The notes below the pieces were generated by a model. The model saw nothing but the letters and a program-made list of their open reading frames with translations. It made no database searches and was not told the DNA's origin. 64,000 nucleotides of DNA, from contig JAKJHU010000037.1 in the NCBI GenBank assembly GCA_022316685.1, positions 2,343,792 to 2,407,791 of the forward strand, given 5' to 3'. This document shows positions 59,574 through 64,000 of the stretch, piece after piece. Made by a program: the position numbers and the translations under genes. Positions within the stretch are counted from its first letter, which is position 1, and every line of letters starts with the position of its first letter. This DNA is from Progne subis subis. Its lineage: Eukaryota > Chordata > Aves > Passeriformes > Hirundinidae.

Positions 59574-59717
59574 TCCGGGAGCGCGCGGCGGAGCGCGGGG
59601 CCCCGCGGTGGAACTTGTCCGGGTGTTTCCTGGCGACGGGGGGAAGTGGAGGAGCCGCTGCCGCGGAGAGTGGGAGCCGCGCTTCTCCCCTCCCCGCTCC
59701 CGGGCGCCCGATCTACC

Positions 59718-59774
59718 ATGAGACCCGCCATCTTCCCGCTCCTGCCTGACCCTGGCTGCCTCCTGCTCCTCTTG
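59718..59774 (+). CDS. ERP44: ERP44 exon 1: start codon and signal-peptide segment
   Basis: ERP44 is a thioredoxin-family protein of the early secretory pathway. It retains ERO1 oxidases and immature disulfide-linked clients in the ER by a pH-dependent cycle and carries an RDEL-type retrieval tail (family knowledge). This exon encodes MRPAIFPLLPDPGCLLLLL, which aligns with the mammalian N-terminus MHPAVF...LLLL and forms the hydrophobic core of the signal peptide. The donor TTG|GTAAAA follows codon 19. The ATG has A at -3. The assignment rests on 19 residues plus head-to-head position with INVS, the arrangement I recall in mammals. The next exon (end of the signal peptide and first thioredoxin fold) was not found up to 64000. 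Confidence 0.85.
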
Positions 59775-59986
59775 GTAAAAGCCGCCGGCTCCCCTGTGCC
59801 CTTCCCTTCCCCGCGCCGGCTCGGGCAGGGCGGCGCTGGGGTGGCCGGCGGGCCCCGCTCGGGGCTCCTCTCTCGCTCCCCTCCCCCGCCCGGCAGGTGC
59901 CGGCGGCCGGGAAGGAGGGAGCGGCCCCGGCGGCGGGGCCCGGCGGTGTGGCCGAGGCCGATAGGCTGCGCGCACGGGGTGGGGCC

Positions 59987-60012
59987 GCGCCCGGGCCCGG
60001 GCCCGGGGCAGT
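59987..60012. repeat. GC palindromic repeat (GGGCCC units) in ERP44 intron 1
   Basis: Overlapping GCCCGG/GGGCCC units form a self-complementary GC-only stretch in the tail of the CpG island. Possible fold-back or G-rich structure; no gene is implied. Confidence 0.6.
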
Positions 60013-60179
60013 GGCCGTGCCGGCGACGCGGCCTCCCCCCGGCCGGCGGGAACGACCGCGACGGGGCCCCTCTGCAGCCCCCTGAAGGGAGGCTGCGGCT
60101 AGATGGGGGGCGGCCTCTTCTGCCCGGCAGCCGACGCCAGGGCGGGAGGACACGGTCCTAAGCTGCGCCGGGGGAGGCG

Positions 60180-60392
60180 TAGGTGGGACGTGAGGAGGGA
60201 TTTCTGCACAGCAAGGGTGATCAGACCCTGGAATGGGCTGCCCACGGAGGTGGTGGAGTCCCTGGAGATGTTCAGGAAATGACTGGATGTGGCACTTAGT
60301 GCCGTGGTCTAGTTGGCACGGTGGTGTGGGGTCATAGGTTGAACTCGATTGCCTCAGAGGCCCTTTCCAGCCTCATTGATTCTGTGATCTTT
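60180..60392 (+). mobile_element. CR1 LINE 3'-end fragment
   Basis: This is a sense-orientation CR1 tail: CCTGGAATGGGCTGCCCACG, GAGGTGGTGGAGTCCCTGGA, TCATAGGTTGAACTCGATTG and the terminal ATTGATTCTGTGATCT. It is 5'-truncated and lies at the edge of the CpG island in ERP44 intron 1. Confidence 0.9.
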
Positions 60393-63300
60393 AGATGTCA
60401 GACTACAGACTACGTTTTTTTTTTAGGCTGGCATTACATGCATGACCTAAGCCACCTTCCGGCTTTGCCAGTACACAAATGCAATCACTGATGTGTGTGT
60501 TTTGTGGAGATAAGTTGCCTGTGCTATAGTTTTCTTATATATTTATTTATTTAGCAGGCTGGTGTGGTGATTCTTAATTTTCTGGAGATGTATTGGACCA
60601 GATTCTGGACCTTTCATAACATAAGTGACTTGAGAACTAAGGAGACTGGTGTGAATAAGTTTTAATAGGATTTTTCTCTTAATATACTAAAAGTTTTAAT
60701 CAATCTATTTAAAACATCTGGGAGAATAAAATGGGCTAGAAAATTAAAGAATAATTGGAGGTAATAGTAGATAGAACTCTAGAAGTCCAAGGAGGAGTAC
60801 AGAGTAATATAGCTGCAAATGAATGGATGAACTGCTTAGGAATGTGAGGACACATCCATAATGAACAGTACAAGTACTCATTATCCCTTTGAAATGTGCG
60901 CTTCTACCTGGGTAAGCTCTGGTTAAAGTATTATGAACTTGCTGTCATTTCAGGGGTAGAAAACATGTGATTGGTAGGATTTGAAAAGACACATTTGAAA
61001 TGTTTCTATATAGACAGCAGTAGCATAATAAGACATTATATGAGGGACTGAAGTGAGGAACACCATACTTTTCAGTCACGTCTGTGTATTAAAGCAATAT
61101 TGCTTATGTGCTAGATTGGTTTTCACTCTTATTTTAAATACGGATTAGTGAGCAAAACCAAGGAGCGTGTACTGTTTAAAGACACCATGGAATGTGTCCA
61201 TTAAATAGACAGCTACAAATTTGAAAAAGTGGGTGCCAGTTAGTGAGTTTTTATTTCTTCATGACACAGCTGATCAATGCAAATTAAATATGCATCAATA
61301 AGAATTATGTTTGCCAACTAAAAAGAAAACCAGCAGGAAATAGCTATGATCTGCAACTTGTCTGTATTTTGTCTGCTGTTTCTTTGTGTATGGGTAATTT
61401 ATAACCCATTTCTAATGTGGTTTAAAAGAACGGTATACATAAAACTTTAGGAAGAATACAGTTCCAAGTTGATTTAAAAAAAAATACGATTAAGTGTTAT
61501 GTTATCTATGTCATTATTCAGCGTCATCATATCAGCCATGGTCCTATGTTGTAAGATGCCTAGTTACCTGAATCAAGCCAGTGAATCATTCCTTTTAGTA
61601 AATTTGTTAAGAGTTTTCAAAAAGTTAGAGCAGTCTGAGAGTGTGGGGGGATCCTCACTCTTTAGAAGGGCTGAAGAAACTTTGTAGAAGTGAGTTGTTT
61701 GTTTTCCTGTGATATTCGGTGTACCCGATAAGGTGTATCAGGTTAGCTTTAAAGTTCTGGTAACTTTGTTTTTCTTGTTACCAGCTGCCCTGGATACTTA
61801 AGATCAGCAGTGCAGCTTGGCTTTCTGCTCCACATCTAGAGGATGTGCCACCCAACACAGGCTCTTGGAGCACGGCGTATTTTGTGGATAAGTGAATTTG
61901 TGGTTTGAACCACCAGTGGTTCATAGGACAGAATACACAATTATATGTAGCTGTGAAAACAGCTTATTAAGCTGGTCTTACTTAGTAGTAACAATGAAGT
62001 TATCAGTAACCTTTTCCAGATGGGCATTTAATATGCTGAAAAAAAAAAAAAAAGATACAATGTCAAATCAAAAGAAATTCTCTTGTCTAAAGCTTGTCAG
62101 GAGATTGCTGCTACAGTTGTAGAGGGCTTTGTGTCTTACACTAATGTTCTTCTTCCCTGGTTTTACTGAAGTTTGCGTTAACGTGAGGGAGATTGACTGC
62201 AAAGGGATACCTGCAGTCCCAGCATAATTCTTTGCCCTTCCAACTTTTCGGCATTGTACTGGGCTGCTGGGAATTGAAAAGAAGTGGGAGAGAGGGCAGG
62301 GAAGGTACAGACTGGCATGACCTTCCTGAGTGGAAGGGTAAGCAGTGCACAGCACAGGCTGTAGAGGGTCTGGTACAGCTGTTTGCCAGGCTGGAATAAG
62401 AGATGCATAGTAATGTCATGGAGGCCCTTGGAGAGTGAGATGTTTCTGCCTTGTTGGTATGTTGCTTAATACTGGGCAGGACAGATCTTTAAGATGAATT
62501 CAAGACAGTGGTATAAATGCTGATGGTGGAGTGGCTCATCCCATTCTCCCCTAAGGCAAGGTGTGGCTCTTTGGCTTTGCTCTAGCCAATCATTCTGTAT
62601 GTTTGCCTGTACTCGCAGTCAGGTATACTTTGCCTTTAAAGAAAGTTCTAGAACAGGACACTGTTGCACATGGTCTTCCGCATGTGTTTGAGAGGCGCTT
62701 GTGTTGCTCAATGCTTTCCTGGGGGGCTCAAGCACAGTGCTCCTGAGCAAAAGCTGTGTCTGGAGGAAACCACCAACTGATAGTGAGGGAAATGAAGAGG
62801 GAAGTTCCTAACTGGAAAAAATACTGTAGAGTAATATTTTTGTTTCTTGTTTTACTGCCACTGCCTTTCATGTCTTGATAATATGACACCAAGTACCCAA
62901 ATAATGAAAGTAAAATGAAATAAAAGTTGTCTTTTAACTTAGTGTTAAATGTGTAGTAAGTTGCCCACAGAGAAGTTAACTCTGTAAATTTTGTGTCTAG
63001 AGGGTATTAGCTGTGCATTTGCCTCTCTCTGCATTTGTATTAGAAAAACTAATTTTGTGATTGGGACTGCTGCTCAAAATACTATATTCTGATTATGAGC
63101 ATGAGTCAGAAATTTTAATTACAGGCAAAATTTAGACCACTGAGCCTTATACAATGAAATGGGCTCTCTTCAAGAGTAGCACAGGACTTCTGAGTTGTCC
63201 ATCATCTGCCATGATTTCTAAACAATTAAATAGTAGGCAACTGAGGGTTATTGCCCTTTGGAGATGGGAAGCAGGGGAGTCTTGAATTCTTGTGAAGACA

Positions 63301-64000
63301 ACTTGTATCCTTCGTGCTATGCCATAGATGGACAGGTTTCCTGTTTGGAGTGCTCAGGAGGGAAGAGTGAAGAAACTGCACTGTTTCTTGCAACAGAAGA
63401 CTCGAACAGTGCTGGAAAATGTATAAATGAGTTATTGACAGTAAGATCTCGGAGATTCGTTGCTGGTGGCTGTGATGACACTCTCCTTGGTTTTTCTTTT
63501 GATATCCTTACTGTTCACCTCCATAATCTGCTTTGGTTTTCATTTGCTTGGGGTTTTTTGTGGATTTTTTTGGCAGGATAGCTTTCTTAAGCAGGAGACT
63601 GGTCCTTATATTGCTTTCTCAAGAAAGCAGTATTACCATATTTTATATGTTTTAATCAAAACTCTTTCATTTGAAAGACTTAAGGATTATATGTTGCTAT
63701 TCAGGAGAACAAATTTTTCACCTTGCAGACTCTTTTGTAAGCCTCACTTGTATAGCTTCCAGGTATTTTGTTTGCTTAAGGGGAGGGAATTGTCTCATGC
63801 GTAAGGCAAGTGTACAAATATGCTCTAAATTTTACACCAGACCTTCTTCAAAACCTCTTCAGGAGAGTCTAGAGATGCATTCAAAACCAAGTGCTTTAAT
63901 AATGCTTTAAGTGGTTTTGGATGCATTAGCAATAACTTGTTCATTATTCCCCCCCATTTGAGTGAGTTCTTTGGACGTCTAAAGGAGGAAACACAGGAAC

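Larger units (their letters stand above)
59100..60150. promoter_or_regulatory. CpG-island bidirectional promoter of INVS and ERP44
   Basis: This is the only strongly GC- and CpG-rich segment of the window. The ERP44 start (59718, plus) and predicted INVS exon 1 donor (59366, minus) are about 350 bp apart, so one promoter must serve both genes. Visible elements are a pyrimidine tract at 59455-59546, an ETS-type CCGGAA at 59550-59556 partly overlapping a ZNF143/THAP11-like motif at 59555-59573, and GC boxes. No convincing TATA box was seen, as usual for housekeeping CpG promoters. The GC-rich stretch continues into ERP44 intron 1 to about 60150. Many long chance ORFs occur here because of base composition and are not genes. 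Confidence 0.8.
59775..64000 (+). other. ERP44: ERP44 intron 1 (partial)
   Basis: The first 380 bp continue the CpG island, followed by the CR1 tail at 60.18-60.39 kb. From 60.4 to 64.0 kb I see AT-rich intron without transposon, exon or RNA gene. No sequence matching the next ERP44 exon was found. Confidence 0.75.

Noticed and set aside
59646..59717. In-frame 24-codon N-terminal extension of ERP44
   Set aside because: It starts with GTG rather than ATG, and the orthologous protein starts at the MRP (MHP) methionine at 59718.
58798..59749. Several overlapping long ORFs on both strands around the CpG island
   Set aside because: They are mutual shadows in GC-rich DNA, Pro/Arg/Gly-rich, without domain similarity. 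Only the short ERP44 exon 1 segment within 59718-59774 is supported.

Overview
The window is vertebrate nuclear DNA, almost certainly from a bird and probably a songbird. The evidence is: exons separated by kilobase introns with GT/AG borders; protein exons that match vertebrate inversin closely; several CR1 LINE fragments; avian-type endogenous-retrovirus LTR fragments; and one SINE with a tRNA-Ile-like head and a CR1 tail, the architecture known from passerine TguSINE1. No bacterial features are present.

Most of the window (1 to about 59.5 kb, minus strand) is the 5' third of INVS (inversin, nephrocystin-2). Seven coding exons (55712-55607, 48834-48668, 22223-22050, 19858-19691, 12182-12002, 8444-8335, 3862-3691) join in frame with matching phases to give residues 1-359 plus one base of codon 360. 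A non-coding first exon is predicted with its donor at 59366. The rest of the ankyrin array, the IQ motifs and the C-terminus lie beyond position 1.

At 59.1-60.15 kb is a CpG island holding a head-to-head promoter. On the plus strand it drives ERP44, whose first coding exon (59718-59774, signal peptide) is present; the rest of that gene lies to the right. The divergent INVS/ERP44 pair matches the arrangement I recall for mammals. The gap between the genes holds a ZNF143/THAP11-type motif and a long pyrimidine tract.

The introns hold CR1 pieces (4.2, 13.9-15.6, 18.0, 56.1-57.5 and 60.2 kb), the SINE (6.0 kb), and LTR pieces (14.9-15.3 nested in CR1, 18.2-18.55, 26.0, 48.3-48.6 kb). The most unusual object is at 52154-53214 in INVS intron 2. 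A roughly 334-bp LTR runs directly into an intronless 575-bp copy of SLC4A4 (NBCe1) cDNA, which runs into the first 165 bp of the same LTR in inverted orientation. The 204-codon frame is still open and lacks exactly the nine-residue cassette absent from the NBCe1-D/E splice forms. This looks like an LTR-mediated, template-switching retrocopy.

Other points worth a look are an unidentified exon-like coding relic (31028-31376), a CpG/SOX-motif patch in intron 8, and a candidate conserved non-coding block near 37.3-37.6 kb.
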